Shown: positions 54,027 to 64,000 of the stretch, in pieces
How the letters are laid out: the number at the start of each line of letters is the position of its first letter
Position numbering within the stretch: the first letter of the stretch is position 1
Source: Pseudoalteromonas shioyasakiensis
GTDB lineage: Bacteria > Pseudomonadota > Gammaproteobacteria > Enterobacterales > Alteromonadaceae
Length of the DNA: 64,000 nt
Reading direction: 5' to 3'
Assembly (NCBI RefSeq): GCF_019134595.1
Contig: NZ_CP077770.1
Span: 261,001-325,000 of the forward strand
Notes under the pieces: model-generated
Databases searched by the model: none
What the model saw: the letters and a program-made list of their open reading frames with translations, nothing else
Told to the model about the DNA's origin: nothing
Position numbers and translations under genes: made by a program

Positions 54027-55970
54027 ATGAAAACCTTACTGAAAATCGTTGGTGTCATTTTCGTATTACTGATTGCATTGGTAGTCGCTGCACCATTCCT
54101 AATACCTACAGACGCGATATTTAATAAAGTATCGGAGCAAGTAGAACAAACCACAGGTCGTAGTCTGACTATTAATGGCGATAAAAAGCTGTCGGTATTT
54201 CCATCATTAAAACTTGAATTGAATGATGTGCACTTTGCCAATATGCAAACAGGCTCGCAAAAAGATATGGCAAGCATGCAGCAACTTGCTATCCGTATCC
54301 CGTGGATGTCGTTATTTGGCGGTGAGTTTAAGCTTGATAAATTTGTGATTAACGAACCAACGATTTTGTTAGAAACCGATAAAAATGGTAAAGCAAACTG
54401 GCAACTATTTGATGCGGTTGCTGAGCAACCAAAGACAGAGCAGCAAAAGAGTTCTGGCGCTGTTAACTTACCAGATAACTTTGACATCGAACTTGGTGAA
54501 GTGGCAATCTACGGTGGTACTTTCACTTATCTAGATGGTAAAACCGGGGCAAAGCAACAGATAAGCGATTTAGAATTAGCCATCTTATTACCTTCTCTTC
54601 GCAAGACTTTAGAATTAAAAGGCGGTATTACCTATATGGGTGAGCGCTTTGATTTAGATGTCACGCTAGATACACCTGTTAAAGCGATTGAAGGCGAAAC
54701 CTTTAATGTAAGCGCTGAGGTTGATTCACGCTTAGTCGATTTGAATTTTAAAGGTGCAATTGCAGAAATGGGTAATGACGTGCAAGGGCTTCTTTCTGTC
54801 AGTGGTGACTCTGTTAAAAACATTGCGAGCTGGCAAGGTGTTGAGCTTAATGCAAAAGAAAATGCGTTTAATGCCTTTAATATAAAAGGTTCGATGCACC
54901 TAAAAGGACAGCAGTTTAAGCTTACTGAGCTACTTGCCACCCTAGATGAGCTGCAAATTAAAGGTAAAAGCGATATTAAGCTTGGTGACCGTTTAGCTGT
55001 GAATGCCGATATTGATTTAGGCATGCTTGATTTAAACCCTTACCTACCAGAGGGCGTAGCTAAAGAAGAACAAGCAGAGCCTGCAGCAGATGCGCCAGTA
55101 CAACCAATTGTTTGGGATGATACTGCAATTGATATGAGTGGCTTAAATGCACTTGATGCAAATGTAGTCGTGCGTTCAAGTGGATTAAAAGCCAATGATA
55201 TTACCCTTGGTGAAAACCAGTTAACGGTGAACCTAAAAAATGCCGTGGCTAAAATCAGTCTAGACAAGTTTGTTGCTTATGAGGGCAATGGTAAAGGTGT
55301 GATAACCGTTAACGCCAAGCAAACACCTTATAAAATTAGTACTAACTTTTCTTTAGATACAATTGATGCGCAGCCATTACTGACTGATGCGGCTGGTTTC
55401 GATAAGTTAATGGGTAAAGGCTCTCTAAATTGGGATCTAACGACCACAGGTCAAAGCCAAAAGAGCTTTATAAATGCTTTAAATGGTAAGTTAGGCTTTG
55501 AGTTTGCTGATGGTGCGGTAAAAGGGGCCAACATTGCAGAGATGGTTCGTAAAGCAAAAGAGCTTATCAAAGGTAACTTAAGCGCAGTATCAGAAGGTTT
55601 AGATACTGGTTTTGATAACTCACAGCAAACAGACTTCTCAGCATTGCAGGGCAGTTTTGTATTCACTAACGGTGTTGGTGAAAATAAAGACCTATCACTA
55701 CTTAGCCCGCTTATTCGCATTACAGGCTCAGGTAAAGTTGATTTACCTATGACGAATGTAGACTATCGCTTAGTAACAGGCGTTGTTGATTCAATCGAAG
55801 GGCAAGGCACGACCGATGACAGTACCGGCTTTAAAATTCCACTGCGTATTAAAGGCCCATTCCATGATGTTGGTTATAGCTTAGATGTCAGTGATGCGGC
55901 TAAAGAAGAAGTCAAAGAAAAAGCTAAAGATAAAATCAAAGACAAATTAAAAGGTCTATTTGGTAATTAA
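54027..55970 (+). CDS. asmA: AsmA-family protein
   Basis: 647-residue inner-membrane-anchored periplasmic protein. The N-terminal helix (MKTLLKIVGVIFVLLIALVVAAPFLIP) is followed by the AsmA pattern IFNKVSEQVEQTTGRSLTINGDKKLSVFPSLKLELNDVHFAN. The C-terminal AsmA-like part contains GKGSLNWDLTTTGQS, NGKLGFEFADGAVKGANI and the ending FGN after a Lys-rich tail. The family is linked to outer-membrane biogenesis and lipid transport (AsmA/TamB/YhdP group). ATG 54027 is chosen because AAGG lies at the right distance; the frame is open upstream. It lies directly before the spc ribosomal operon, with a terminator between. Confidence 0.92.
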   Translation: MKTLLKIVGVIFVLLIALVVAAPFLIPTDAIFNKVSEQVEQTTGRSLTINGDKKLSVFPSLKLELNDVHFANMQTGSQKDMASMQQLAIRIPWMSLFGGEFKLDKFVINEPTILLETDKNGKANWQLFDAVAEQPKTEQQKSSGAVNLPDNFDIELGEVAIYGGTFTYLDGKTGAKQQISDLELAILLPSLRKTLELKGGITYMGERFDLDVTLDTPVKAIEGETFNVSAEVDSRLVDLNFKGAIAEMGNDVQGLLSVSGDSVKNIASWQGVELNAKENAFNAFNIKGSMHLKGQQFKLTELLATLDELQIKGKSDIKLGDRLAVNADIDLGMLDLNPYLPEGVAKEEQAEPAADAPVQPIVWDDTAIDMSGLNALDANVVVRSSGLKANDITLGENQLTVNLKNAVAKISLDKFVAYEGNGKGVITVNAKQTPYKISTNFSLDTIDAQPLLTDAAGFDKLMGKGSLNWDLTTTGQSQKSFINALNGKLGFEFADGAVKGANIAEMVRKAKELIKGNLSAVSEGLDTGFDNSQQTDFSALQGSFVFTNGVGENKDLSLLSPLIRITGSGKVDLPMTNVDYRLVTGVVDSIEGQGTTDDSTGFKIPLRIKGPFHDVGYSLDVSDAAKEEVKEKAKDKIKDKLKGLFGN

Positions 55971-55990
55971 TAAAAATTTAATTAAAGTCA

Positions 55991-56023
55991 AAAACAGGGC
56001 GCATTTGCGCCCTGTTTGTTTTA
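55991..56023 (+). terminator. Rho-independent terminator of asmA
   Basis: AACAGGGCGCA and TGCGCCCTGTT form an 11-bp stem, followed by TGTTTTAT. It separates asmA from the ribosomal operon, so the latter must have its own promoter. Confidence 0.92.
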
Positions 56024-56127
56024 TAATCAATAACAAACCAGCAAGCTGCTGTAATTCCTCAATGCAGGCATTGCGATTAATTCCAAATTAATTAAAAAAT
56101 AACCTACCACTTCCTTGCCATTGCTGC

Positions 56128-56133
56128 TACAAT
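56128..56133 (+). promoter_or_regulatory. Candidate promoter (-10 TACAAT) for the spc operon
   Basis: TACAAT is followed by the GC-rich run TGCCCGCCC, a discriminator of the kind seen at stringently controlled rRNA and ribosomal-protein promoters. The -35 region is not close to consensus. It lies 113 bp upstream of rplN, downstream of the asmA terminator. Confidence 0.5.
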
Positions 56134-56245
56134 TGCCCGCCCTTAAGAGACAACTTGCTTGTTTTTTGAGTGGAATTTAACCGAAATGTCTTGATTTTAA
56201 ACAAAATTAAGGCGTGTTGTAATTTCTACACCGGAGGTCATTAAC

Positions 56246-56614
56246 ATGATCCAAATGCAAACTCAGCTGGACGTTGCTGATAACAGCGGCGCTCGCAAAG
56301 TGCAGTGTATTAAAGTCCTTGGCGGTTCGCACCGTCGCTATGCAGCGGTTGGCGATATCATCAAAGTTTCTGTAAAAGAAGCTATTCCTCGCGGTAAAGT
56401 GAAGAAAGGTGATGTTAAAAACGCGGTAGTTGTGCGTACTAAAAAAGGCGTTCGTCGTCCGGACGGTTCTTTGATCCGTTTCGATAGCAATGCGGCTGTT
56501 ATCTTAAACGATAACTTACAGCCAATTGGTACTCGTATCTTCGGCCCTGTGACTCGTGAACTTCGTACTGAAAAGTTCATGAAAATCGTTTCACTAGCAC
56601 CAGAAGTACTATAA
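56246..56614 (+). CDS. rplN: 50S ribosomal protein L14
   Basis: 122 residues, with [27 protein letters not shown] and the typical ending [11 protein letters not shown]14 binds 23S rRNA at the subunit interface. CCGGAGGTC precedes the ATG. It is the first gene of the spc operon; no rpsQ or other S10-operon gene lies upstream, unlike most gammaproteobacteria. Confidence 0.99.
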   Translation: MIQMQTQLDVADNSGARKVQCIKVLGGSHRRYAAVGDIIKVSVKEAIPRGKVKKGDVKNAVVVRTKKGVRRPDGSLIRFDSNAAVILNDNLQPIGTRIFGPVTRELRTEKFMKIVSLAPEVL

Positions 56615-56624
56615 GGAGTCTATC

Positions 56625-56939
56625 ATGGCAGCAAAAATCCGTCGTGATGACGAAGTAATCGTACTAGCAGGCAAAGACAAAGGTAAGCGCGGTAAAGTGC
56701 TTTCAGTTGTTGCTGAATCTGGTCGAGTATTTGTCGAAGGCATCAACTTAATCAAGAAGCACCAAAAGCCTGTTCCTCAGTTGAACCAAGCTGGCGGTAT
56801 TGTTGAGAAAGAAGCGTCTATCGACGTATCAAACGTTGCGATCTACAACTCGGAAACGGGTAAAGCAGATCGTGTAGGTTTCAAGATTGAAGATGGTAAG
56901 AAATTACGTATCTTTAAATCTACTGGTAAAACTATCTAA
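56625..56939 (+). CDS. rplX: 50S ribosomal protein L24
   Basis: 104 residues with the KOW motif near the N-terminus ([20 protein letters not shown]). L24 helps start 50S assembly. It begins 10 bp after rplN with AAGGAG ahead of the start. Confidence 0.99.
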   Translation: MAAKIRRDDEVIVLAGKDKGKRGKVLSVVAESGRVFVEGINLIKKHQKPVPQLNQAGGIVEKEASIDVSNVAIYNSETGKADRVGFKIEDGKKLRIFKSTGKTI

Positions 56940-56955
56940 TAGTTGGAGTAGAATG

Positions 56956-57495
56956 ATGGCGAAACTGCATGAAGTATATAAAGACAAAGTAGTTGCTGAA
57001 CTTCAAGAGAAGTTTGGTTTCAGCTCTGTCATGCAAGTCCCTCAGATCGAAAAGATCACATTAAACATGGGTGTGGGCGAAGCTCTAGCTGACAAGAAGA
57101 TCCTAGATAACGCTGTTGCGGATCTAGAAGCAATCTCTGGTCAGAAACCTCTAATCACTAAAGCACGCAAATCAGTTGCAGGCTTCAAAGTGCGTGAAGG
57201 TTACCCAATTGGTTGTAAAGTAACCCTACGTGGCGAGCGTATGTGGGACTTTTTTGAGCGTTTGGTTTCAATCGCTATCCCACGTATCCGTGACTTCCGT
57301 GGTGTAAGTGCTAAGTCTTTTGATGGACGTGGTAACTACAGCATGGGCGTACGTGAGCAAATCATCTTCCCAGAAATCGATTATGATAAAGTAGACCGTG
57401 TTCGCGGTATGGATATCACAATCACTACTTCTGCGAAAACAGATGATGAAGGCCGTGCGTTGTTAGAAGCGTTTAACTTCCCATTCAAGAAATAA
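56956..57495 (+). CDS. rplE: 50S ribosomal protein L5
   Basis: 179 residues, [16 protein letters not shown] to FNFPFKK. L5 binds 5S rRNA. Two ATG codons are adjacent (53 and 56); ATG 56956 gives the standard N-terminus and better spacing from GGAG. In E. coli the S8 repressor binds mRNA near this start; I did not resolve that structure here. Confidence 0.99.
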   Translation: MAKLHEVYKDKVVAELQEKFGFSSVMQVPQIEKITLNMGVGEALADKKILDNAVADLEAISGQKPLITKARKSVAGFKVREGYPIGCKVTLRGERMWDFFERLVSIAIPRIRDFRGVSAKSFDGRGNYSMGVREQIIFPEIDYDKVDRVRGMDITITTSAKTDDEGRALLEAFNFPFKK

Positions 57496-57505
57496 GGGTA
57501 GGGTT

Positions 57506-57811
57506 ATGGCAAAGAATTCTATGAAAGCGCGCGAAGCAAAGCGTGCGAAATTAGTTGCTCAGTTCGCTGAAAAGCGTGCGGCACTAAAAGCTATCATCAG
57601 TGATGTTAATACATCTGACGATGATCGTTGGGACGCGGTATTAAAGCTACAAGCTTTACCACGTGATTCTAGCTCTTCACGTCAACGTAATCGTTGTAAC
57701 GTTACGGGCCGCCCACATGGTTACCTTCGCAAATTCGGCATGAGCCGTATCAAAGTTCGCGAAGCAGCTATGCGCGGTGAAATTCCTGGCCTTAAAAAGG
57801 CTAGCTGGTAA
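57506..57811 (+). CDS. rpsN: 30S ribosomal protein S14
   Basis: 101 residues, the long zinc-free form (only one cysteine; no CxxC pairs), ending [11 protein letters not shown]. It acts in the 30S head and lies 10 bp after rplE. Confidence 0.99.
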   Translation: MAKNSMKAREAKRAKLVAQFAEKRAALKAIISDVNTSDDDRWDAVLKLQALPRDSSSSRQRNRCNVTGRPHGYLRKFGMSRIKVREAAMRGEIPGLKKASW

Positions 57812-57832
57812 TAGTATCACGGGAGTAAGACT

Positions 57833-58225
57833 ATGAGCTTGCAAGATCCTATTGCGGATTTGTTTACACGTATCCGTAACGGTCAGTCAGCGAAGAAAGT
57901 ATCAGTAACGATGCCAACTTCAAAACTGAAAGTAGCAGTAGCTAAAGTATTAAAAGATGAAGGTTATATCGCAGATTACGCTGTAAGCGGTGAAGCGAAG
58001 CCTGAGCTTTCTATCGATTTAAAATATTTCGAAGGCAAAGCTGTTATTGAAAATATCCAGCGTGTTAGCCGCCCTGGTCTACGTATCTATAAGAAACGTG
58101 ACGAATTACCAAAGGTAATGGGTGGTCTTGGTATCGCTATCGTATCAACTTCTAAAGGCCTAATGACAGACCGCGCAGCACGTAGTGCCGGCGTTGGTGG
58201 TGAGATCATTGGCTTTGTAGCTTAA
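57833..58225 (+). CDS. rpsH: 30S ribosomal protein S8
   Basis: 130 residues, [18 protein letters not shown] to [12 protein letters not shown]8 binds 16S rRNA and in E. coli represses spc operon translation. Confidence 0.99.
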   Translation: MSLQDPIADLFTRIRNGQSAKKVSVTMPTSKLKVAVAKVLKDEGYIADYAVSGEAKPELSIDLKYFEGKAVIENIQRVSRPGLRIYKKRDELPKVMGGLGIAIVSTSKGLMTDRAARSAGVGGEIIGFVA

Positions 58226-58238
58226 TCGGAGGGGAACT

Positions 58239-58772
58239 ATGTCTCGCATAGCAAAGGCACCAATCAATGTTCCTGCCGGTGTAGAAGTTACATTAAAAGG
58301 CCAGGACATCACAGTTAAAGGCAAAAACGGTGAATTAACTCGTACTATCAACGACGCTGTTGAAGTACAAGTTAACGACAACGTTATTACAACTTTACCT
58401 CGTGAAGGCGTAGCTAATGCATGGGCACAAGCAGGTACTGCTCGCGCTCTAATCAACAACATGGTTGTTGGTACGCATGAAGGTTACGAGAAGAAACTTC
58501 AGTTAGTAGGTGTTGGTTACCGTGCAGCAGCTAAGGGCAAAGTATTAGACTTAACTCTTGGTTTCTCACACCCAGTGAATTTCGAAGTACCAGAAGGTAT
58601 TACGATTGAAACACCAAGCCAAACAGAAGTTCTAGTTAAGGGCGTAGACAAGCAGTTAGTTGGTCAAACAGCTGCTAACATCCGTGCATACCGTAAACCT
58701 GAGCCTTATAAAGGTAAAGGTGTTCGTTACGCGGACGAGAATGTACGCCGTAAAGAGGCTAAGAAGAAGTAA
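58239..58772 (+). CDS. rplF: 50S ribosomal protein L6
   Basis: 177 residues, [20 protein letters not shown] and the ending [16 protein letters not shown]6 lies near the factor-binding centre. GGAGGGG precedes the start. Confidence 0.99.
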   Translation: MSRIAKAPINVPAGVEVTLKGQDITVKGKNGELTRTINDAVEVQVNDNVITTLPREGVANAWAQAGTARALINNMVVGTHEGYEKKLQLVGVGYRAAAKGKVLDLTLGFSHPVNFEVPEGITIETPSQTEVLVKGVDKQLVGQTAANIRAYRKPEPYKGKGVRYADENVRRKEAKKK

Positions 58773-58781
58773 GGTAAGACG

Positions 58782-59132
58782 ATGGATAAAAAAACAGCTC
58801 GTCTACGTCGTGCTAAACGCACTCGTAGAAATTATATTGAACAAGGCACAACGCGTCTTGTTATCCACCGCACGCCACGTCACATTTACGCTCAAGTAGT
58901 TACTGCTGAGGGTACTGTACTGGCTGCTGCTTCTACTGTTGAAAAAGCAATTAGCGAAACAGTTAAAGGCACAGGTAACGTTGCAGCTGCTCAAGCAGTT
59001 GGTAAAGCGGTTGCTGAACGTGCAGCTGACAAAGGCATCGAAAAGATTGCTTTTGATCGCAGTGGCTTTAAATATCACGGCCGTGTGAAGGCGCTTGCTG
59101 ATGCAGCGCGTGAAGCCGGTCTGCAATTCTAG
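58782..59132 (+). CDS. rplR: 50S ribosomal protein L18
   Basis: 116 residues, [16 protein letters not shown] to [13 protein letters not shown]18 carries 5S rRNA into the large subunit. It lies 9 bp after rplF. Confidence 0.99.
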   Translation: MDKKTARLRRAKRTRRNYIEQGTTRLVIHRTPRHIYAQVVTAEGTVLAAASTVEKAISETVKGTGNVAAAQAVGKAVAERAADKGIEKIAFDRSGFKYHGRVKALADAAREAGLQF

Positions 59133-59141
59133 GAGTAGACA

Positions 59142-59648
59142 ATGGCTAACGTAGAAGCAAAGCAACAACAGCCTGATTTGGCTGAAAAGCTAATCGCGGT
59201 AAACCGTGTGTCTAAAGTGGTTAAAGGTGGTCGTATCTTTAGCTTCACTGCACTAACAGTAGTTGGTGACGGCGCAGGTAAAGTAGGTTTTGGTTATGGT
59301 AAAGCACGTGAAGTTCCAGCTGCTATTCAAAAAGCAATGGAAAAAGCACGTCGCAACATGATCAGTGTAGACCTTAACGGTAACACGCTACAGCACCCAA
59401 TCAAGGGTCGCCACGCGGGTTCTAAAGTATACATGCAGCCTGCTTCAGAAGGTACAGGTATCATCGCCGGTGGTGCGATGCGTGCAGTACTAGAAGTAAC
59501 TGGTGTACAGAACGTATTGTCAAAAGCATACGGTTCAACTAACCCGATCAACATCGTTCGTGCAACGATTGCTGCTCTTGAGAACATGAACTCTCCAGAG
59601 TCAATCGCTGCTAAACGTGGTCTTAGCGTTGACGAAATCACGGGGTAA
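59142..59648 (+). CDS. rpsE: 30S ribosomal protein S5
   Basis: 168 residues with the RNA-binding [19 protein letters not shown] segment and the [11 protein letters not shown] end. S5 is involved in decoding fidelity. Confidence 0.99.
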   Translation: MANVEAKQQQPDLAEKLIAVNRVSKVVKGGRIFSFTALTVVGDGAGKVGFGYGKAREVPAAIQKAMEKARRNMISVDLNGNTLQHPIKGRHAGSKVYMQPASEGTGIIAGGAMRAVLEVTGVQNVLSKAYGSTNPINIVRATIAALENMNSPESIAAKRGLSVDEITG

Positions 59649-59651
59649 ACC

Positions 59652-59834
59652 ATGGCTAATAAAACTGTAAAAGTAACACAAGTAAAGAGCTCTATCGGTC
59701 GTTTACCGAAGCATAAAGCTACATTACGCGGTCTTGGTCTACGTCGTATCAATCACACTGTTGAGTTAGAAGACACAGCATGTGTGCGTGGTATGATTAA
59801 CCAAGTTTCTTACATGGTAAAGGTTGAGGGTTAA
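59652..59834 (+). CDS. rpmD: 50S ribosomal protein L30
   Basis: 60 residues, [33 protein letters not shown]. It starts 3 bp after the rpsE stop, with GGGG overlapping the end of rpsE. Confidence 0.98.
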   Translation: MANKTVKVTQVKSSIGRLPKHKATLRGLGLRRINHTVELEDTACVRGMINQVSYMVKVEG

Positions 59835-59838
59835 TTCG

Positions 59839-60273
59839 ATGCATTTGAATACACTTTCACCTGCTGCTGGTGCAAAAACTGAAAAGAAACGTCTAGGTCG
59901 TGGTATTGGTTCTGGTCTTGGTAAGACTGGTGGCCGTGGTCATAAAGGCCAAAAATCACGTTCTGGCGGTAAAGTTCGCGTTGGTTTCGAAGGCGGTCAA
60001 ATGCCTATGCAACGTCGTCTACCTAAATTTGGTTTCACTTCACGTAAATCATTAGTATCTACTGAAGTTAACCTTTTTGAAATCGCTAAAGTTGAAGGCG
60101 ATGTAGTAGACGTAAACGCGTTACAAGCAGCTGGTCTAGTTAAAAAGAACATCCAGTTCGTTAAAGTAGTTAAATCTGGCGAAGTTTCACGCGCAGTTAC
60201 CGTTAAAGGTCTTAAAGTGACTAAAGGTGCTCGCGAAGCTATCGAAGCTGCCGGAGGCAAGGTAGAAGACTAA
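59839..60273 (+). CDS. rplO: 50S ribosomal protein L15
   Basis: 144 residues, [26 protein letters not shown] and the glycine-rich RNA-binding part ([19 protein letters not shown]). A TTG start at 59824 is possible on frame alone, but ATG 59839 gives the family N-terminus and follows GAGGG. Confidence 0.98.
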   Translation: MHLNTLSPAAGAKTEKKRLGRGIGSGLGKTGGRGHKGQKSRSGGKVRVGFEGGQMPMQRRLPKFGFTSRKSLVSTEVNLFEIAKVEGDVVDVNALQAAGLVKKNIQFVKVVKSGEVSRAVTVKGLKVTKGAREAIEAAGGKVED

Positions 60274-60283
60274 GGAAGTACTA

Positions 60284-61612
60284 ATGGCTAAACCAGGTCA
60301 AGATATGAAAAGTGCACAAAGTGGGCTTTCGGAATTGAAGCGTCGATTACTATTTGTATTAGGTGCTATCATTATTTACCGTCTAGGTTCATTCGTGCCG
60401 ATCCCTGGGATTGACGCCGCTGTACTTGCCGATTTCTTCGAGCAACAAAAGGGCACCATTGTTGAAATGTTTAACATGTTCAGCGGTGGTGCGCTTGAGC
60501 GAGCTTCAGTGTTAGCACTGGGTATTATGCCGTACATCTCGGCTTCGATTATTACGCAACTATTAACGCATATGTATCCGCCGTTTATAGAGCTTAAGAA
60601 AGAAGGTGAGCAAGGGCGTAAGAAAATTAGCCAGTACACACGCTACGGCACGCTTGTGCTTGCTACAATCCAATCAATCGGTATTGCTACCAGCTTACCG
60701 GGCATGATGGACGGGTTAGTTGTTAACCCAGGTATCGGTTTCTACTTCACTGCTGTAGTGAGTTTAGTAACTGGTACTATGTTCCTAATGTGGTTGGGCG
60801 AACAAATTACAGAACGTGGTATCGGTAACGGTATCTCAGTTCTGATTTTTGTTGGTATCGTAGCTAACCTGCCGTCTGCTATTGGTTCGACAGCCGAAAT
60901 GGCGCGCCAAGGTGATCTGAATGTACTTGTACTGTTATTGATTGCTGTAATCGTATTCGCTGTTACTTACCTAGTTGTATTCTTTGAACGTGGTCAACGT
61001 CGTATCGTCGTTAACTATGCAAAGCGTCAACAAGGTCGTCAGGTATTTGCTGCTCAAAGCACGCACTTACCACTGAAAGTAAACATGGCGGGTGTTATTC
61101 CACCAATCTTTGCTAGCAGTATAATTCTGTTCCCTGGTACAATTGCAAGCTGGTTCGGCCAGGGTGAAGGTCCGGTCGCTGATGTGCTACAAGCAATCGC
61201 TACAACGTTGACTCCAGGTCAACCTTTATATGCGATGGTTTTAGCTGCGGCTATTATCTTCTTCTGCTTTTTCTACACCGCGTTGGTATTTAACCCGCGT
61301 GAAACAGCAGATAACCTGAAAAAATCTGGCGCATTTATCCCAGGTATTCGTCCAGGTGAGCAGACATCTAAATACATTGATAAAGTGATGACACGCCTGA
61401 CATTGGCAGGTGCTTTGTATATAACCTTTATCTGTCTGGTGCCCGAATTCATGACTATGGCATGGCAAACGCCATTCTATTTCGGCGGTACATCAATTTT
61501 GATTATCGTTGTTGTAATCATGGACTTTATGGCACAAGTACAGACGCATCTGATGTCACATCAGTATGATTCTGTGCTGAAAAAAGCAAACCTTAAAGGC
61601 TACGGTCGATAA
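60284..61612 (+). CDS. secY: Protein translocase subunit SecY
   Basis: 442 residues with ten membrane helices. SecY forms the channel of the SecYEG translocase. Signature parts: FVPIPGID near helix 1, the plug region, [15 protein letters not shown] and the cytoplasmic loop FVxQRRI-like [18 protein letters not shown]. It sits in its usual place between rplO and rpmJ. Confidence 0.99.
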   Translation: MAKPGQDMKSAQSGLSELKRRLLFVLGAIIIYRLGSFVPIPGIDAAVLADFFEQQKGTIVEMFNMFSGGALERASVLALGIMPYISASIITQLLTHMYPPFIELKKEGEQGRKKISQYTRYGTLVLATIQSIGIATSLPGMMDGLVVNPGIGFYFTAVVSLVTGTMFLMWLGEQITERGIGNGISVLIFVGIVANLPSAIGSTAEMARQGDLNVLVLLLIAVIVFAVTYLVVFFERGQRRIVVNYAKRQQGRQVFAAQSTHLPLKVNMAGVIPPIFASSIILFPGTIASWFGQGEGPVADVLQAIATTLTPGQPLYAMVLAAAIIFFCFFYTALVFNPRETADNLKKSGAFIPGIRPGEQTSKYIDKVMTRLTLAGALYITFICLVPEFMTMAWQTPFYFGGTSILIIVVVIMDFMAQVQTHLMSHQYDSVLKKANLKGYGR

Positions 61613-61634
61613 GGTCATTTTACGGAGTTGAGCA

Positions 61635-61748
61635 ATGAAAGTACGTGCTTCCGTTAAGAAAATATGCCGTAACTGTAAAGTTATTAAACGTGCTGGTGTA
61701 GTACGCGTAATTTGCAGTGAGCCTAAGCACAAGCAAAGGCAAGGCTAA
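61635..61748 (+). CDS. rpmJ: 50S ribosomal protein L36
   Basis: 37-residue protein, zinc-ribbon form with Cys11, Cys14, Cys27 and His32 ([26 protein letters not shown]). GGAGTTGAG precedes the ATG. It is the last gene of the spc operon. Confidence 0.98.
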   Translation: MKVRASVKKICRNCKVIKRAGVVRVICSEPKHKQRQG

Positions 61749-61761
61749 TTAAACAGTCGTG

Positions 61762-61793
61762 CAGGCTGAGTTATTTACTCGGCCTGTGTTTTT
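61762..61793 (+). terminator. Terminator/attenuator between the spc and alpha operons
   Basis: CAGGCTGAG pairs with CTCGGCCTG (one G-T pair) around TTATTTA, followed by TGTTTTTAG. It lies 13 bp after rpmJ. The following 80 bp form the leader of rpsM, where in E. coli ribosomal protein S4 binds a pseudoknot; I could not verify that structure by eye. Confidence 0.75.
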
Positions 61794-61876
61794 AGTTGTG
61801 ATTTGGTCTTCGTTTGAGTATCCTTACGGGCTTTTCAAACAGATGATTACCAAATTCAAATATAGGAGATGTGTTA

Positions 61877-62233
61877 GTGGCCCGTATCGCTGGCATTAAC
61901 GTCCCTGATCATAAACACGCAGTTATCGGTTTAACTGCTATTTATGGCATAGGTAAGACTCGCTCTAAGGCTATCTTAGCAGCGACTGGTATCGCCGAGA
62001 CCACAAAAATCGGTGAACTTTCAGACGAAACACTTGACGTATTGCGTGAAGCAGTTGGCAAGTACACTGTAGAAGGTGACCTTCGTCGTGAAGTTACATT
62101 AAATATCAAGCGCCTTATGGACCTTGGTTGTTTCCGTGGCCTACGTCACCGTCGTTCGTTACCACTACGTGGTCAACGTACTAAGACTAACGCGCGTACT
62201 CGTAAGGGTCCTCGCAAGCCTATCAAGAAATAA
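61877..62233 (+). CDS. rpsM: 30S ribosomal protein S13
   Basis: 118 residues, [25 protein letters not shown] to [10 protein letters not shown]. The start is GTG 61877, eight bases after AGGAG. A GTG at 61871 is in frame but too close to the ribosome-binding site and adds two residues not found in the family. Confidence 0.98.
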   Translation: MARIAGINVPDHKHAVIGLTAIYGIGKTRSKAILAATGIAETTKIGELSDETLDVLREAVGKYTVEGDLRREVTLNIKRLMDLGCFRGLRHRRSLPLRGQRTKTNARTRKGPRKPIKK

Positions 62234-62246
62234 GGTGGGGTAGATT

Positions 62247-62633
62247 ATGGCTAAAGCACCAATTCGTCGTAAGAAGGTTAAAAAGCAAGTTGCTGATGGT
62301 ATGGCTCACGTTCATGCTTCTTTCAACAACACTATTGTAACAATTACCGACCGTCAAGGTAATGCACTATCTTGGGCAACAGCAGGTGGTTCAGGTTTCC
62401 GTGGTTCACGTAAATCTACTCCATTCGCGGCTCAGGTTGCTGCAGAGCGTGCAGGTACTGCTGCTCAAGAATACGGTTTAAAAAATCTAGAAGTTTTCAT
62501 CAAAGGTCCAGGTCCAGGTCGTGAATCTGCTGTACGTGCTTTGAATGCTGCTGGTTACCGTATCACCAACATCACTGACGTGACGCCAATCCCTCATAAT
62601 GGTTGTCGTCCACCGAAGAAACGTCGCGTTTAA
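62247..62633 (+). CDS. rpsK: 30S ribosomal protein S11
   Basis: 128 residues, [24 protein letters not shown] and the end [19 protein letters not shown]11 lies on the 30S platform. Confidence 0.99.
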   Translation: MAKAPIRRKKVKKQVADGMAHVHASFNNTIVTITDRQGNALSWATAGGSGFRGSRKSTPFAAQVAAERAGTAAQEYGLKNLEVFIKGPGPGRESAVRALNAAGYRITNITDVTPIPHNGCRPPKKRRV

Positions 62634-62654
62634 CAATAGGTTAGGAGAAATAAC

Positions 62655-63275
62655 ATGGCAAGATATTTGGGCCCTAAGCTCAAGCTGAGTCGTCGTGAAG
62701 GTACTGACCTGTTCCTTAAGAGCGGCGTAAGAGCTATCGACTCTAAGTGTAAACTTGAGACTGCACCTGGTCAGCACGGCGCTCGTAAAGGTCGCTTATC
62801 TGATTACGGTTTACAGCTACGTGAAAAGCAAAAAGTACGTCGTATCTACGGTGTATTAGAAAAGCAATTCCGTAACTACTACAAAGAAGCTGCTCGCCTT
62901 AAAGGTAATACAGGTGAAAACTTGTTACAGCTTTTAGAGCAACGTTTAGACAATGTTGTATATCGCATGGGTTTTGCTAGCACACGCGCTGAAGCACGTC
63001 AGTTAGTAAGCCACAAAGCGATTTTAGTTAATGGTCGTGTAGTGAACATTCCTTCATACGTAATTACTCCAGAAGATACTGTTGTAATTCGTGAGAAGTC
63101 AAAAACACAAGCACGTATCATCGCTGCTCTAGAGTTGGCTGAGCAACGTGAAAAGCCGACTTGGGTTGAAGTTGACGGTAAGAAAATGGAAGGCAGCTTC
63201 AAGCGCCTACCTGAGCGTTCAGATCTGTCTGCGGACATTAACGAACAACTAATCGTCGAACTTTACTCTAAGTAA
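62655..63275 (+). CDS. rpsD: 30S ribosomal protein S4
   Basis: 206 residues, [24 protein letters not shown], with the S4 RNA-binding domain ([35 protein letters not shown]). It is the zinc-free form. S4 nucleates 30S assembly and in E. coli represses alpha operon translation. Confidence 0.99.
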   Translation: MARYLGPKLKLSRREGTDLFLKSGVRAIDSKCKLETAPGQHGARKGRLSDYGLQLREKQKVRRIYGVLEKQFRNYYKEAARLKGNTGENLLQLLEQRLDNVVYRMGFASTRAEARQLVSHKAILVNGRVVNIPSYVITPEDTVVIREKSKTQARIIAALELAEQREKPTWVEVDGKKMEGSFKRLPERSDLSADINEQLIVELYSK

Positions 63276-63299
63276 AGTTAAGAGTTAAGAGAGGATAAA

Positions 63300-64000
63300 A
63301 TGCAGGGTTCTGTTACCGAATTCCTAAAACCAAGGTTAGTCGATATCGACGCTATCAACCCAACGCGTTCTAAAGTAGTTTTAGAACCATTAGAGCGTGG
63401 CTTCGGTCACACTTTGGGTAATGCCTTACGCCGTATACTGTTATCATCTATGCCTGGATGTGCAGTAACTGAAGTAGAAATCGACGGTGTATTGCATGAG
63501 TACAGCGCGAAAGAGGGCGTACAAGAAGACATCATTGAAATTCTGTTAAACCTTAAAGGTCTAGCAGTAACTTTAGAAGGCAAAGATGAAGTTTTTCTGA
63601 CCCTGACTAAATCTGGTGTAGGCCCTGTGACTGCGGCTGATATTCAGCACGATGGTGATGTAACTATCGCCAACCCAGATCACGTTATCTGTCACCTTAC
63701 GACAGATAGCAGCGAGATCAGCATGCGTATTCGTGTTGAGCGCGGTCGCGGTTATGTGCCGGCATCTAGTCGTTTATCCTCTGATGACGATGAGCGTCCA
63801 ATTGGTCGTCTGCTGCTTGATGCATCATTCAGCCCAGTTGAACGTATTGCGTACTCGGTTGAATCAGCCCGTGTTGAGCAACGTACAGACTTAGACAAGT
63901 TAATCATTGATATGGAAACAAACGGCACTTTAGATCCTGAAGAAGCGATCCGCCGTGCGTCTACTATCTTAGCTGAGCAATTAGATGCATTCGTAGATTT
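63300..64000 (+). CDS. rpoA: RNA polymerase alpha subunit, 3' end cut by window edge
   Basis: The first 233 residues are present; the C-terminal DNA-binding domain lies beyond the window. [50 protein letters not shown] is the conserved dimerisation domain. GAGAGGATAA precedes the ATG. It follows rpsD by 24 bp, as in the normal alpha operon, where rplQ would come next. Confidence 0.99.
   Translation, partial: MQGSVTEFLKPRLVDIDAINPTRSKVVLEPLERGFGHTLGNALRRILLSSMPGCAVTEVEIDGVLHEYSAKEGVQEDIIEILLNLKGLAVTLEGKDEVFLTLTKSGVGPVTAADIQHDGDVTIANPDHVICHLTTDSSEISMRIRVERGRGYVPASSRLSSDDDERPIGRLLLDASFSPVERIAYSVESARVEQRTDLDKLIIDMETNGTLDPEEAIRRASTILAEQLDAFVD

Noticed and set aside
56338-60639. Open frames antisense to ribosomal protein genes and secY
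   Set aside because: All overlap strongly conserved genes and lack any recognisable protein features.

Overview
The window looks like a stretch of chromosome from a marine gammaproteobacterium of the order Alteromonadales, most likely Pseudoalteromonas or a close relative. The reasons are the low-to-medium GC content, the protein set (AcnB, biosynthetic SpeA plus SpeE, a TonB receptor with a pullulanase, a GH97 enzyme, PhoD, a TorF-type porin) and the ribosomal spc and alpha operons at the right end. I assigned the organism by recognising proteins, not by a database search. I see no rRNA, tRNA, CRISPR array, insertion sequence or prophage.

Layout. 0-10 kb: a 3-methyladenine glycosylase I-like gene, selO, two tandem near-duplicate OmpA-type porins, acnB, and a two-gene unit of a 2-oxoglutarate/Fe(II) dioxygenase and a class-V PLP enzyme. 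10-16 kb: a GH97 glucosidase (minus strand), then a secreted cupredoxin, an outer-membrane barrel and a chemoreceptor in a row. 16-28 kb: divergent speE and speA, with speA leading two PlsC-type acyltransferases and a YbdG-like channel; then a chromate transporter, a periplasmic binding protein, an OmpA lipoprotein, an ABC exporter, and a DUF3224/DUF4177/LysE unit. 28-36 kb: TonB receptor plus a 1438-residue lipoprotein pullulanase, then a PH-domain protein and PhoD. 37.8-43.1 kb: a rhodanese and a YgaP-type membrane peptide, divergent from a BigR/YgaV-type ArsR repressor with an RND pump and adaptor. 43-51.5 kb: a nitroreductase with the iodotyrosine deiodinase signature, a nuclease-fold protein, twin Bor-like lipoproteins, a MacAB-like ABC system with a Yip1 protein, an aldo/keto reductase and a TorF porin. 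51.8-56 kb: an unrecognised 388-residue protein, a small XRE/membrane-protein module and AsmA. 56.2 kb to the end: rplN through rpmJ (spc), rpsM-rpsK-rpsD and a truncated rpoA (alpha).

How parts work together. A shared 14-bp operator-like palindrome lies upstream of both the GH97 gene and the TonB receptor/pullulanase operon, which suggests one alpha-glucan regulon split over about 16 kb. The rhodanese/DUF2892 and ArsR/RND operons share an intergenic block of abutting 16-bp inverted repeats, and the repressor keeps both cysteines of persulfide sensors, so sulfane-sulfur control of efflux is a testable idea. The XRE module has three 17-bp operators around a good promoter. The spc operon starts directly after an asmA gene, with no S10-operon genes upstream, and seems to have its own promoter.
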